This document shows, piece after piece, positions 10,025 through 19,431 of a stretch of 64,000 bases of DNA. Under the pieces are notes generated by a model. The model did no database searches, had not been told where the DNA came from, and saw only the letters and a list, made by a program, of their open reading frames with translations. The position numbers were made by a program, and so were the translations under genes. The number at the start of each line of letters is the position of its first letter. Position 1 is the first letter of the stretch. The DNA comes from Candidatus Gastranaerophilales bacterium (GTDB lineage Bacteria; Cyanobacteriota; Vampirovibrionia; Gastranaerophilales; Gastranaerophilaceae): assembly GCA_944326685.1 (NCBI GenBank), contig CALVEV010000037.1:180913-244912 (forward strand), written 5' to 3'.

Positions 10025-10058
10025 TATAATTATTTAATGTTTGTAAATAAAAAAATTG

Positions 10059-10661
10059 CTATTTAAACCACTCAATCATTGGTTTAATTTCTCCAAATTT
10101 TAAGCCAATAGAATCAATAAATGAATTATTGGTCATAAAATGCAAGCCTACATTATGTGCAAGAGGTTCTTGTTTGATTCCTGAATTTTCAAATTTCTCA
10201 ACAGAAATAGTTTTATTTTCAAAATCGTATACATTTGAATAATTTAACCCTTTATCAACACAAGCAGGAACTAAAAGTTTATTTTCTTTACTAAAAAATG
10301 CTAAACCATGAGTGCGACAAATTAAACCTCTAAACTTGTATAAAGAACATTTTTTATTTATTAAAAATGGACATTTATGCATAAATTTTTCATTTTCATT
10401 ATGTTCTTTTTTAGCATTTTTTACTTCAAACATATTTTTTTCGACTTGATTGAAAGTATCCTTGTCTAAAAATCTGGTTCCTAACATTAAGTATGCAAAT
10501 TCAATTTCAGTAAAAGGATATTCTCCTTTTTCGCAACAATGAGAGCAACCTTCTTTACAAAAAATATAAGGAGATTGTTCTTCAAAAAAAGCTCCTAGTT
10601 TTTTTTCTAAATATGCTAAATATAATTCATATTTTTTTATATCTTCGTATGATACTACCAT
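10059..10661 (-). CDS. YkgJ-type cysteine-cluster protein
   Basis: The 200-residue protein carries the CxxxCxxCC cluster of the YkgJ/UPF0153 zinc- or iron-chelating family at Cys35, Cys39, Cys42 and Cys43. Further cysteines lie in HKCPFLINKKCSLY and LICRTHG. The spacing and the intervening CPF and RP-like positions agree with the family. Biochemical role is unknown; members are thought to bind a metal or Fe-S cluster. No signal peptide is present. Confidence 0.8.
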   Translation of the reverse strand: MVVSYEDIKKYELYLAYLEKKLGAFFEEQSPYIFCKEGCSHCCEKGEYPFTEIEFAYLMLGTRFLDKDTFNQVEKNMFEVKNAKKEHNENEKFMHKCPFLINKKCSLYKFRGLICRTHGLAFFSKENKLLVPACVDKGLNYSNVYDFENKTISVEKFENSGIKQEPLAHNVGLHFMTNNSFIDSIGLKFGEIKPMIEWFK

Positions 10662-10762
10662 AAAAAGTATTATATCAATAAATATGTAAAGAATAAATAT
10701 ACAAAGTAAAAATTTAGATTGATTGATGATATAATAAATTATATTAAAAAGGGTATAATTGT

Positions 10763-11308
10763 ATGAGTTTTGAGTTTATTAAACAAGATATTGAGGATGT
10801 TATTTTAGTTAAACCCAAAGTATATGGTGATAATCGAGGATTTTTTATGGAATCATATAAAAAATCTGAATTTTTTGAAAATGGTATAAAGGTTGAATTT
10901 AATCAAGATAATCACTCTAAATCAACGGCTCATGTTTTAAGAGGATTACATTTTCAAAAATCACCATATGGGCAAGCAAAATTAGTTAGGTGCTCAAAAG
11001 GGTGTATATATGATGTAGCCGTTGATATTCGTCCGGAATCAAAAACTTTTGGAGAATATGTAAAAGTTGAACTTTCTGAAGATAATAAAAATATGTTATT
11101 TATTCCGGAAGGTTTTGCTCACGGTTTTGTTGTTTTATCAGATGAGGCAGAGCTTTTATATAAAGCAAGTGGTGAATATGCACCTCAAGCAGATTGTGGA
11201 ATAATTTGGAATGACAAAGATATAAATATTGATTGGGGTATTGATTTTGAACCTATTTTAAGCGAAAAAGACACTAAACAAAAAACATTGAAAGAATTAT
11301 TTAATTAA
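10763..11308 (+). CDS. rfbC: dTDP-4-dehydrorhamnose 3,5-epimerase
   Basis: RfbC converts dTDP-4-dehydro-6-deoxyglucose to the L-lyxo 4-keto sugar on the way to dTDP-rhamnose. The 181 residues show the cupin fold motifs DNRGFFMESYKKSEF (near 22), the conserved HVLRGLHFQ with catalytic His (about 64) and GFAHGFVVLSDEAELLY (about 117). It opens an operon with rfbB and rfbA. AAAAAGGG lies about 9 bases before the start. The sugar may feed lipopolysaccharide, glycan or flagellin glycosylation. Confidence 0.95.
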   Translation: MSFEFIKQDIEDVILVKPKVYGDNRGFFMESYKKSEFFENGIKVEFNQDNHSKSTAHVLRGLHFQKSPYGQAKLVRCSKGCIYDVAVDIRPESKTFGEYVKVELSEDNKNMLFIPEGFAHGFVVLSDEAELLYKASGEYAPQADCGIIWNDKDINIDWGIDFEPILSEKDTKQKTLKELFN

Positions 11309-11324
11309 ATATAAAGGGGTTTGT

Positions 11325-12305
11325 ATGAAAATATTAGTAACAGGTGGTGCAGGTTTTATTGGTAGTTGTTTTGTTCGACATATGCTAAATAAACATGAAG
11401 ATTATCAAATTATTAATCTTGATGCTCTCACATATGCAGGAAATATTGAGAATTTAAAAGATGTTGAAAACAATCCTAACTATAAATTTGTACATGGAAA
11501 TATATGTGATAAGAAATTAGTTAGAGAATTAATTTCTGAATGTGATTGTGTTGTTAATTTTGCGGCAGAATCTCATGTTGACCGTTCAATTACTAATCCT
11601 GAAATATTTATTGAAACAAATGTTCAAGGAACTTTAAATTTATTACAAGCATCTAAAGAACTTGGCATTGATAGATATTTGCAAGTTTCAACAGATGAAG
11701 TATATGGTACACTTGGAAAAACTGGATATTTCTATGAAACAACACCTTTAGCTCCAAATAGTCCATATTCAGCTTCAAAAGCAAGTGCTGATATGTTAAC
11801 AAGAGCTTATTATGAGACATACAAACTACCTGTTCTTAATACAAGATGTTCAAATAACTATGGTCCATATCAGTATCCAGAAAAACTAATTCCATTCTTC
11901 ATTTCACAACTCCTAAAAGGAGAAAAAGTTCCTGTATATGGAGATGGTTTGAATGTAAGAGATTGGTTATATGTTTATGACCATTGTGAAGCTATTGATG
12001 TTGTTCTTCATAAAGGAAAGATTGGAGAAGTTTATAATATTGGTGGTCATAATGAAAAAACTAATATGGAAATTACTCATTTGATTTTGGATGCAATGGG
12101 TAAAGATGAATCATCTATAAAATATGTTGAAGATAGATTAGGTCATGATAGAAGATATGCCATTTCTAACGATAAAATAACTTCTGAATTAGGCTGGAAA
12201 CCATCTTTAACATTTGAAGAAGGTATTAAAATTACAATAGATTGGTATTTAAATAATCAAGATTGGATAAAATCAATTGAAGCTAAGAAAGTGAGTTTAG
12301 TATAA
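11325..12305 (+). CDS. rfbB: dTDP-glucose 4,6-dehydratase
   Basis: RfbB is the NAD-dependent short-chain dehydrogenase family enzyme that turns dTDP-glucose into dTDP-4-dehydro-6-deoxyglucose. The Rossmann motif GGAGFIG occupies residues 7-13; STDEVYG holds the Thr/Asp/Glu catalytic set, and YSASK holds the Tyr-x-x-x-Lys pair. At 326 residues it is slightly shorter than typical. AAAGGGG precedes the ATG, 16 bases after rfbC. The stop overlaps the rfbA start by one base (TAATG). Confidence 0.96.
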   Translation: MKILVTGGAGFIGSCFVRHMLNKHEDYQIINLDALTYAGNIENLKDVENNPNYKFVHGNICDKKLVRELISECDCVVNFAAESHVDRSITNPEIFIETNVQGTLNLLQASKELGIDRYLQVSTDEVYGTLGKTGYFYETTPLAPNSPYSASKASADMLTRAYYETYKLPVLNTRCSNNYGPYQYPEKLIPFFISQLLKGEKVPVYGDGLNVRDWLYVYDHCEAIDVVLHKGKIGEVYNIGGHNEKTNMEITHLILDAMGKDESSIKYVEDRLGHDRRYAISNDKITSELGWKPSLTFEEGIKITIDWYLNNQDWIKSIEAKKVSLV

Positions 12306-13177
12306 TGAAGGGAATTATTCTTGCAGGTGGAGCTGGTACTAGGCTCTATCCTAGTACAATGGTTGTTTCAAAACAATTATTACCTGTTTATGATAAGCCG
12401 ATGATATATCATCCAATATCTGTTTTAATGCTTGCAGGAATAAAAGATATTTTAATTATTTCAACACCTCAAGATTTACCAAATTTTAAAAAATTATTAA
12501 AGGATGGTTCACAATTTGGGCTTAATTTTCAATATAAAGAACAACCAAGTCCTGATGGTTTAGCACAAGCATTTGTGTTAGGTGAAGAATTTATTGGTGA
12601 TGATTGTGCAGCTCTTGTTTTAGGGGATAATATTTTTTACGGACAAGGCTTTTCTGGGATGCTTCAATCAACAATTAAAAAAATCGAAAAAGAAGGTGGT
12701 GCTGCGGTATTTGGATATCAAGTAAAAGATCCTCAAAGGTTTGGTGTTGTTGAATTTGATGATAATAACAAAGCTATATCAATAGAAGAAAAACCGCAAA
12801 ACCCAAAATCAGATTATGCTGTAACAGGTTTATATTTTTATGACAATAAAGTTGTTGAATATGCTAAAAAATTAAAACCTTCAGCAAGAGGTGAGTATGA
12901 AATTACGGATCTTAATAAAATTTACTTAGAACAAAATAAATTATTAGTAAATAAATTAGGTCGTGGTTTTGCTTGGCTGGATACAGGTACTCATCATTCA
13001 TTGTTACAAGCAAGTTTATATATTCAAACAATTGAAGAAAATCAAGGTATTAAAATTGCTTGTTTAGAAGAAATTGCTTATAGAATGGGCTTTTTATCTA
13101 AAGAAGAAATTGTTAAAAATATTGAAAATATTAAAGGTAATGAGTATTACAATTATATAAGTAAATTGGTAAGATAA
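12305..13177 (+). CDS. rfbA: Glucose-1-phosphate thymidylyltransferase
   Basis: RfbA makes dTDP-glucose from glucose-1-phosphate and dTTP, the first step of dTDP-sugar synthesis. The 290-residue protein begins with the nucleotidyltransferase signature [17 protein letters not shown] and has [27 protein letters not shown] and [10 protein letters not shown]. It is coupled to rfbB by a one-base overlap. No rfbD (dTDP-4-dehydrorhamnose reductase) follows: the next gene, two bases on, is an unrelated unknown. Confidence 0.97.
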   Translation: MKGIILAGGAGTRLYPSTMVVSKQLLPVYDKPMIYHPISVLMLAGIKDILIISTPQDLPNFKKLLKDGSQFGLNFQYKEQPSPDGLAQAFVLGEEFIGDDCAALVLGDNIFYGQGFSGMLQSTIKKIEKEGGAAVFGYQVKDPQRFGVVEFDDNNKAISIEEKPQNPKSDYAVTGLYFYDNKVVEYAKKLKPSARGEYEITDLNKIYLEQNKLLVNKLGRGFAWLDTGTHHSLLQASLYIQTIEENQGIKIACLEEIAYRMGFLSKEEIVKNIENIKGNEYYNYISKLVR

Positions 13178-13178
13178 T

Positions 13179-13853
13179 ATGGATAATAATATTTCATTTA
13201 AAGCAAATATACAGACTAATAAATTTAAAATTAAAGAAAATTTATTATTTGATAAATATTTTGACAAGCAAACAAAAGCTGATTTAAATAAAGTTATTAA
13301 ACAAATAGATTCTTTGACTTCAATGAAACAAAAATCTTCTGTTGTTATTAACCCAAGACTCGATAATAATCAATTAAATCTTATAACAACAGTAAAAGAT
13401 AAGTCTGGAAAAATCAGTTCAGTTATTCAAGAACGTTCAGCAAGAAAAATTGCAACAGATGAAAATTTTGCAACTCGTTTTGTTTCAAACATTAAACAAG
13501 CAATCGTAAATACTGAAATAACAAGAAAAGAATTAAAACAAATAAAAAAACATATAAATAAATCAAAAACTTTAGAGAACGAAGATTTTATTGAGAATTT
13601 ACCTAATCATTTTATTGACTCATTAAAAAAAGGTAATAACCCCACAAAAAGAATTATTTCTGTATTAAAAGAGATAGAAAAAAATTATCCTAATGAAAAA
13701 AATATGCTTTCGATAAAAAATGAAAGAACAACACCAAAAACTGGAAAAAGTTCTAAAGTGTTATCTTATTTTATTGTCTCAAATAGCAAAGGCGAACATA
13801 AGATTGCATTGCATTCATTGTTAAAGGATCCTGCTCAAAATTTATTTGCTTAA
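13179..13853 (+). CDS. Unknown protein with N-terminal FKA tag
   Basis: This 224-residue Lys/Asn-rich, mostly helical protein matches no family I know. It begins MDNNISFKANIQ, so the recurring motif ISFKA lies at residues 4-8, nearly identical to the start of the CheD-like protein encoded at 51307-51882. There is no signal peptide or membrane segment. The ATG comes one base after the rfbA stop and has no visible ribosome site, which suggests translational coupling to rfbA. Its 3' end overlaps the convergent SulP gene by 4 bases. Being joined to the dTDP-sugar operon may be incidental. Confidence 0.7.
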   Translation: MDNNISFKANIQTNKFKIKENLLFDKYFDKQTKADLNKVIKQIDSLTSMKQKSSVVINPRLDNNQLNLITTVKDKSGKISSVIQERSARKIATDENFATRFVSNIKQAIVNTEITRKELKQIKKHINKSKTLENEDFIENLPNHFIDSLKKGNNPTKRIISVLKEIEKNYPNEKNMLSIKNERTTPKTGKSSKVLSYFIVSNSKGEHKIALHSLLKDPAQNLFA

Positions 13854-15454
13854 GAATATTTTAATTTATTTTTTGCGTATGTAATTGCAGAATTTTCATC
13901 ATAAAAAATATTATCTTGTCCTATTTGATTCAAAATTGATAGTGAATCTAACTGTTGTACTACGTCTTTGTTAGAAACCAATATTACATGAATATGTTGT
14001 GATTTAAGTCTTACAATAATATCTTCTAAAGCAAAAACAGCAGAGATATCTAATAAGTCATCTCCATCGTAGTTTATAATTAAATACTCAGTTCCTAATA
14101 CGTCATCAAAATGTGATATTAATTGTGTTGCAGAACCAAAGAAAAATTGACCTTCAATATGCACAACTCTTATTTTATGTTTATAATCTCTTTCTAGAAT
14201 TCTTTCCATATTCATAATGTCAGCATCATAAACTTTTTTATGTATAGTTTTTGTTCTATCAGCAACTCGTTTGGCGTAAAGTAGAGCTGCTAGTGTTATT
14301 CCTGCTCCTACTGCAAAAATTAAATTATAAAATACTGTTAAAAAGAATACTAAAAATAATATGTATAAGTCATCTTTAGGTGCGTATTTTAGTACCTTAA
14401 TAAATTTCATATCAAGAATATCGTATCCAATTTTTATCAAAATTGCAGCTAAAACCGCCAATGGAATTTGAGCAACAAATCCTGAACATTTGTATAATAA
14501 TACAATCAATATTAAAGGATTAATTAAAGTAGTAATTTTAGTGGTAGAACCGGCATTTAATGCTGCAACTGTTCTCATTGTAGCTGCAGAACCTCCAAGA
14601 GATGCCGTTAAAGAACAAAACATATTCCCAATGCCAATTGCAGATAAAATATTCTTTGGGTTACTTTTTGTTTTCATAATAGAATCCGAAACAAGCCCTG
14701 TAAGCAAAGATTCTGCTGAGAATACAACAGCCAAAGTTAATGCATATGGAATATAATCAATTATATGATTTACATCAAAATATGGCATAACTAATTTAGG
14801 AAAAGCAACAGAAACTTCAGATATTCTATCTAGATTTAATCCCATTTTTATAGATAAAAATGTACAAATAACTAATGCTAATATTTGAGATGGAATAATT
14901 TTATTAATCTTTTTAGGTATTCCAAACACTAATAATAATGTTAAACCTCCAATTAATAAAGCATCAATATTTGAAGAACTAAACGAATTATGAATATTAA
15001 TGATAGTATCAAATGTAGAAGATAAAGATTTATGTCCCATTAAAGGATTAAGCTGTAATATAATAATAATTACACCAACACCATTCATAAAGCCTGATAT
15101 AACTGGATATGGAACATATTTAACAATATTAGCAATATTAGTTAAAGATGCAATAACTTGAAATAAACCAGCCATCAACATTATTGTAACAGCCGCCTTA
15201 ATATCAAACCCAATAGCGGTCATCATAGCCGCAATAACAATAGCTACAGGCCCAGTTGTTCCTGAAACTATAGGAATTTTAGGTCCAAAAATTCCTGCAA
15301 TAAAACATAGAATTATAGCACCCCATAATCCTGCACTAGCTCCAAAGCCTGTTGCAACTCCAAATGCTAAAGCCTGTGGTAATGTTATAATGGCAGAATT
15401 TATTCCGCCAAATAAATCACCAATTATAATGTTTAATTTAGCTTTCAAATCCAT
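13850..15454 (-). CDS. SulP-family anion transporter with STAS domain
   Basis: The protein has 534 residues: about twelve membrane segments in the first 400 and a cytoplasmic STAS domain from about 425 to the end. GGINSAIITLPQALAFG near residue 16 and the following Gly/Ala-rich segment match the SulP signature (phosphopantetheine-like motif region of sulfate permeases). SulP proteins carry sulfate, bicarbonate or dicarboxylates; the substrate cannot be told from sequence alone. The gene is alone on its strand, ends against the tagged unknown and starts 37 bases from the end of the HNH-like gene upstream. Confidence 0.9.
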   Translation of the reverse strand: MDLKAKLNIIIGDLFGGINSAIITLPQALAFGVATGFGASAGLWGAIILCFIAGIFGPKIPIVSGTTGPVAIVIAAMMTAIGFDIKAAVTIMLMAGLFQVIASLTNIANIVKYVPYPVISGFMNGVGVIIIILQLNPLMGHKSLSSTFDTIINIHNSFSSSNIDALLIGGLTLLLVFGIPKKINKIIPSQILALVICTFLSIKMGLNLDRISEVSVAFPKLVMPYFDVNHIIDYIPYALTLAVVFSAESLLTGLVSDSIMKTKSNPKNILSAIGIGNMFCSLTASLGGSAATMRTVAALNAGSTTKITTLINPLILIVLLYKCSGFVAQIPLAVLAAILIKIGYDILDMKFIKVLKYAPKDDLYILFLVFFLTVFYNLIFAVGAGITLAALLYAKRVADRTKTIHKKVYDADIMNMERILERDYKHKIRVVHIEGQFFFGSATQLISHFDDVLGTEYLIINYDGDDLLDISAVFALEDIIVRLKSQHIHVILVSNKDVVQQLDSLSILNQIGQDNIFYDENSAITYAKNKLKYS

Positions 15455-15490
15455 AAAAAAATATTAACATAAAAATATGCTATAATGCTT

Positions 15491-16549
15491 TTAACTTTCA
15501 AGTGAATAGTTTGATAAATCTAAATTAATTGATCCTTTTGATTCTTTATATAATGATTTTTGGAGTTTAAATGGATAATCTTCATAACCTTTTAATTTGC
15601 CATCATTAATATTATCAATAATTTGTTCTACATGAGTTTGCATATATTTAGGGATATCAGGGTATTTTTGAATAAATTTAGTTAATGGCATATTTCCTCT
15701 TTCAGAATTTCTGCCTGCTGAGGTTAAAATAAAATTCCCTAAAGCATTAGCACCACCTAAAGAATCAGGATGAATATGTTCTGCTGTTTGAATGGACGGT
15801 CTTAGTAATCTTTTTGCAATTTCTTCGTGACTCCTTGGTTTTGAAGTATCAGTATATTTTACAATAAATGCATTTTTACTTGTTCCTGATGTTGGTAAAT
15901 ATTCAACTTGTTCTTTAAGCTTTTCAAATAGTTTTTGTTCTTTTTTTGTTGGAATGATTTCATCTAATGATGTAATTAAGGTTTTTCTTTTAAATGGTTT
16001 CATCGGGTTATCTGTTAAGATAACATCTCTGCATTTAGTTGTTTTATGTCTCACTGCTAATGCTAAATCCGGAGATGCATTTCTTGACATATCATCAACC
16101 TTATCTAAGATATCAAATTCTTCTAACATCAATTTTTTATGCGCTTCTGGACGCAGACCATTTAAACAGTCTACAAAGTTTCCATTCGGATTCTGCTTTG
16201 AATATGCTTTAAAAATGTCAAACATATCTTTTTCAACAGGAAGCATATTTTTGGTATATCGAGAAAGAACTTTTATAGCAGATTGTGCGTCTTTGCATTT
16301 ATCTAGAGTTTTTTCTGCCATTGATAATTCATCTGATGATAGCATTGTTATTCCACTATATGGATCAATCATATTCCTTAGTTTTTTTAATGGTGCGCTT
16401 TGAGATGTCGCAGAACCAAAATTTATCTGCGAACTTTTTACAAATGTATCCTGTTTCAATTTAGGGGTTATTGGTTGACTTACACTCCTATTATTTATAG
16501 GAGTAAGATTCTTAACAGGAAATCCTAACATCATTGATGATATATACAC
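15491..16549 (-). CDS. HNH-like protein with N-terminal FGS tag (paralogue A)
   Basis: The C-terminal half holds an HNH-nuclease-like core: EHIHPDSLGG, then GNFILTS, then NSERGNMPL. In HNH families this pattern supplies the H, N and N/H of a beta-beta-alpha-metal site. The usual zinc-knuckle cysteines are absent, and the nuclease role is inferred. The N-terminal segment contains SQINFGSAT at about residues 41-48, an example of the recurring tag. A clear paralogue lies at 53035-54078. I chose GTG 16547-16549 as start because AAAGGA lies 6 bases upstream; a TTG two codons earlier is too close to it, and ATG codons five and six codons later are far. No signal peptide or membrane segment is visible. 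Confidence 0.7.
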   Translation of the reverse strand: MYISSMMLGFPVKNLTPINNRSVSQPITPKLKQDTFVKSSQINFGSATSQSAPLKKLRNMIDPYSGITMLSSDELSMAEKTLDKCKDAQSAIKVLSRYTKNMLPVEKDMFDIFKAYSKQNPNGNFVDCLNGLRPEAHKKLMLEEFDILDKVDDMSRNASPDLALAVRHKTTKCRDVILTDNPMKPFKRKTLITSLDEIIPTKKEQKLFEKLKEQVEYLPTSGTSKNAFIVKYTDTSKPRSHEEIAKRLLRPSIQTAEHIHPDSLGGANALGNFILTSAGRNSERGNMPLTKFIQKYPDIPKYMQTHVEQIIDNINDGKLKGYEDYPFKLQKSLYKESKGSINLDLSNYSLES

Positions 16550-16631
16550 ACACAATCCTTTAATTGAATCTACTTTATTATTATAACTTATTTTTAGATG
16601 AATTTCACTAAATGTAATAAAAATTTACATC

Positions 16632-16643
16632 AGCCAACTGGCT
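16632..16643. promoter_or_regulatory. Small palindrome upstream of the SIMPL gene
   Basis: AGCCA-AC-TGGCT lies about 25 bases before the probable -35 element at 16669. The 15-base sequence around it (AGCCAACTGGCTAAT) closely resembles one at 59992-60006 upstream of the LuxR-type HTH gene. It could be an operator, but this rests on two sites only. Confidence 0.35.
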
Positions 16644-16668
16644 AATTATTACCTAGTATTTATATTAG

Positions 16669-16697
16669 TTGATTTTTTATAAAATTCAGTTGATAAT
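16669..16697 (+). promoter_or_regulatory. Probable promoter of the SIMPL gene
   Basis: TTGATT and GATAAT are spaced by 17 bases and lie 31 bases before the ATG at 16729. AGGAG follows 7 bases before that ATG. Confidence 0.5.
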
Positions 16698-16728
16698 ATA
16701 TTTGAGTAGAATAGTTAGGAGATTATTT

Positions 16729-17460
16729 ATGAAAAAACTTTTAATGGTGTTAACTTTATTAATGATGGCAATGCCTTGTCTATCAACAAATGCAGATACA
16801 GTAAAAAATATGGGGTATATTTCAGTTAATGCAACTGAATCAAAAGAGATAGTTCCAAATACTGCAAATGTAACTTTTTCTGTTGAAACTACTGATGTTG
16901 ATTCAAAAAGAGCATCTGAAAGAAATAATCAAATAACTTCAAAGGTTGTTTCTGCACTAAAAGAAGTCTTAAAAGAAGATAAAAATGCTAATATTCAAAC
17001 TAAAAATTTTAATTTAAGACCAAACTATAAAACAAATAAAAACACAGATGAAACTTCTATTAAAAACTATACAGCTATAAATTCAATTGTTGTAAAAACT
17101 ACTTCTGTAGATAAAGTTTCTGCTTTAATTGATACTGCAATAAAAAATAATGTTTCAAATGTAAATGGTGTAACTTTTACTTTAGAAAATCAAGATCAGT
17201 ATGCTGAAGAATTATCAAATGAAGCAATAAAAAAAGTACAATATTTAGCTGAAAAAGCTGCATTATCTTTAAAACAAAAAGTTGTAGGTATTAGATCTAT
17301 TAGAATTAATATATATCAGCAAAATGCAAATGGAGTAAGATTGTATAAAGCAGCATCTTCTGCTGATGCTAATGCTAATGCTAATGCAACAGCTACACCT
17401 ATTGAATCAGGAAAAATTCAATTAAACGCATCTGTTGATGCTGAATTTTATGTAAAATAA
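16729..17460 (+). CDS. Secreted SIMPL-domain (DUF541) protein
   Basis: The 243-residue product begins with a Sec signal peptide (MKKLLMVLTLLMMAMPCLS, cleavage near STNA-D). The rest is the SIMPL/DUF541 domain: GYISVNATESKEIVPNTANV, then NNQITSKVV, then a YTAINSIVVKT strand. Family members are periplasmic or outer-membrane associated, form oligomeric rings in some species, and have been linked to oxidative stress; the molecular function is unsettled. The ATG at 16729 is preferred over an upstream in-frame start because it has AGGAG 7 bases before it and gives a proper signal peptide. An Ala/Asn repeat (DANANANATA) occurs near the C-terminus. Confidence 0.85.
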   Translation: MKKLLMVLTLLMMAMPCLSTNADTVKNMGYISVNATESKEIVPNTANVTFSVETTDVDSKRASERNNQITSKVVSALKEVLKEDKNANIQTKNFNLRPNYKTNKNTDETSIKNYTAINSIVVKTTSVDKVSALIDTAIKNNVSNVNGVTFTLENQDQYAEELSNEAIKKVQYLAEKAALSLKQKVVGIRSIRINIYQQNANGVRLYKAASSADANANANATATPIESGKIQLNASVDAEFYVK

Positions 17461-17475
17461 AATTTTTTAAAGAAT

Positions 17476-17510
17476 AAAAAATACCTGCTATTAATGCAGG
17501 TATTTTTTTT
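17476..17510. terminator. Bidirectional terminator between the SIMPL gene and typA
   Basis: AAAAAATACCTGC pairs with GCAGGTATTTTTT around a 7-base loop. A-run on the left and T-run on the right allow termination from both converging genes. Confidence 0.85.
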
Positions 17511-17523
17511 ATAAATAAGAGTT

Positions 17524-19317
17524 TTAAATACTTCTAAATTTTACTAAATCAACTTTTCTCATTCTTATATTTTCAGGAGTGATTTCCACTAGTTCATCTT
17601 CAGCAATGTATTCCATACAATCTTCTAATGATAATATTTTAGGAGCTTGTAATGTAACCATAACATCAGCAGTCGAACTTCTCATATTTGTAAGTTTTTT
17701 AGTTTTACAAATATTAACTGCGATATCTTGAGCTTTATTACCTTCTCCAATAATCATTCCTCTATAAACTTTTGTTTTTGGAGTAATAAAGAATACTCCT
17801 CTATCTTCATATTGAGATAATGCATATGGAATAGCTTCTCCTGTTTCGTGAGCTAATATAGAGCCACTTCTTTGTTTTGGAATATCTCCTGCATAAGGTT
17901 TATATGCATCAAATGTATGGCACATAATACCTTCGCCTCTTGTCATTCGCATAAATTCATTTCTGAATCCGATTAATCCTCTTGCTGGGATAGAAAATCT
18001 TAATTTTGTTCTTCCATTAGCAGATTTCATTTCAAGCATTGTAGCTTTTCTATTTGATAATCTATCAATGCAACTTCCAGAAGCTTCATCTGGGACATCA
18101 ACAATTAAGTTTTCATATGGTTCACATTGTTCACCATTAATTTCTTTTATGATAACTTCTGGTTTTGAAATTTGAAATTCATATCCTTCGCGACGCATAG
18201 TTTCAATTAATATGCCTAAGTGAAGTTCTCCACGGCCACTAACCTTAAAAACATCCGTTGAATCTGTGTCTTCAACTCTCAAACTTACATTTTTTTCTAA
18301 TTCATTATATAAACGTTTTCTTAATTGACGACTTGTTACAAATTTCCCTTCAGTTCCTGCTAATGGGCTGTCATTTACTGAGAAATTCATTTGTAATGTA
18401 GGTTCATCAACCTTAATTAAAGGTAATGGCATTGGATTATTTAACTCACAAATAGTTTCGCCTATTTGTATATCAGGAAATCCTGCAATTGCAACGATAT
18501 CACCTGCTTCTGCATATTCTGTTTCCTCACGACCTAAGTCTTTAAATTCATATAACTTAACTATTTTGCCTCTTTCTTCAGTTCCATCTGCTTTGCATAA
18601 TGTTACTTGCTCTTGAGAAGATATTTTTCCATTTACAATTCGACCTGCAACAATTCTGCCTACATATTCATTATAGTCTAATGTTGTAGCTTGGAATTGC
18701 AAAGGTTTATTAACATCACCTTCTGGTGGTGTAATGTTTTCTAGAATGGCATCTAATAAAGGAATCATATCTTTTCTTTCATCTTCTAATTCTTTTATTG
18801 CAAAACCATTTAAGCTACTTGCATATAGGTATGGAAAATCAATCAAATCTTCTCGATCTGTTAATTCTGTAAATAAATCAAATACTTTATCTAGAGCCAT
18901 ATCTGGATCAGCTGCTGGTTTATCTATTTTGTTTAGAACTACAATAATTTTAATCCCTAATTCTAAAGCTTTTGATAATACAAATCTTGTTTGAGGCATT
19001 GGCCCTTCAGCAGCATCAACGATTAATAAAGCTCCATCAACCATACCTAATACACGCTCAACTTCACCTCCAAAGTCTGCGTGACCTGGGGTATCAACTA
19101 CATTAATTTTACAACCTTTATAGTTAATAGAAATGTTTTTAGAAAGAATTGTAATACCTCTTTCTTTTTCTAAATCGTTGCTATCTAAAACTCTTTCTTG
19201 CACTTGTTGGTTATCACGAAAAACTCCAGCTTGTTTTAACATACAATCTACCATTGTTGTTTTACCGTGGTCTACGTGTGCAATTATTGCAATATTTCTA
19301 ATATTATCTCTTTTCAT
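17524..19317 (-). CDS. typA: Ribosome-associated GTPase TypA/BipA
   Basis: BipA is an EF-G-like translational GTPase that binds the ribosome and helps 50S assembly and growth under stress. The 597 residues show G1 AHVDHGKTT (residues 13-21), the switch region ERGITILSKN, G3 DTPGHADFGGEV, G4 NKID, and the family-specific C-terminal domain (GRGELHLGILIETMRREGYE; GEAIPYALSQYEDRG). It is transcribed alone, from a promoter at 19361-19389. Confidence 0.97.
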   Translation of the reverse strand: MKRDNIRNIAIIAHVDHGKTTMVDCMLKQAGVFRDNQQVQERVLDSNDLEKERGITILSKNISINYKGCKINVVDTPGHADFGGEVERVLGMVDGALLIVDAAEGPMPQTRFVLSKALELGIKIIVVLNKIDKPAADPDMALDKVFDLFTELTDREDLIDFPYLYASSLNGFAIKELEDERKDMIPLLDAILENITPPEGDVNKPLQFQATTLDYNEYVGRIVAGRIVNGKISSQEQVTLCKADGTEERGKIVKLYEFKDLGREETEYAEAGDIVAIAGFPDIQIGETICELNNPMPLPLIKVDEPTLQMNFSVNDSPLAGTEGKFVTSRQLRKRLYNELEKNVSLRVEDTDSTDVFKVSGRGELHLGILIETMRREGYEFQISKPEVIIKEINGEQCEPYENLIVDVPDEASGSCIDRLSNRKATMLEMKSANGRTKLRFSIPARGLIGFRNEFMRMTRGEGIMCHTFDAYKPYAGDIPKQRSGSILAHETGEAIPYALSQYEDRGVFFITPKTKVYRGMIIGEGNKAQDIAVNICKTKKLTNMRSSTADVMVTLQAPKILSLEDCMEYIAEDELVEITPENIRMRKVDLVKFRSI

Positions 19318-19360
19318 ATTATACCTATCTATATTCTTTTAGTGTTAAATCTACACCGTT

Positions 19361-19389
19361 ATTTTACGACAAGGATATGTCGATTTCAA
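19361..19389 (-). promoter_or_regulatory. Probable typA promoter with inverted repeat in the spacer
   Basis: On the minus strand TTGAAA and TAAAAT are 17 bases apart, 44 bases upstream of the start codon. The spacer holds the inverted repeat CGACA-N6-TGTCG (19367-19382), placed where a repressor could block polymerase. The repeat is short and may be chance. Confidence 0.5.
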
Positions 19390-19390
19390 T

Positions 19391-19425
19391 AAAAAAGCAT
19401 TTTATTTTTTATAAAATGCTTTTTT
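19391..19425 (-). terminator. Terminator of the giant GH13 gene
   Basis: A 15-base A/T-rich stem with GC core (AAAAAAGCATTTTAT / ATAAAATGCTTTTTT) and a 5-base loop lies just past the stop codon; read on the minus strand it ends in a T run. Confidence 0.8.
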
Positions 19426-19431
19426 AAAAAA

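Noticed and set aside
15954..16403. 149-codon plus-strand frame inside the HNH-like gene
   Set aside because: Antisense to a gene with a clear paralogue; no ribosome site and no family resemblance.
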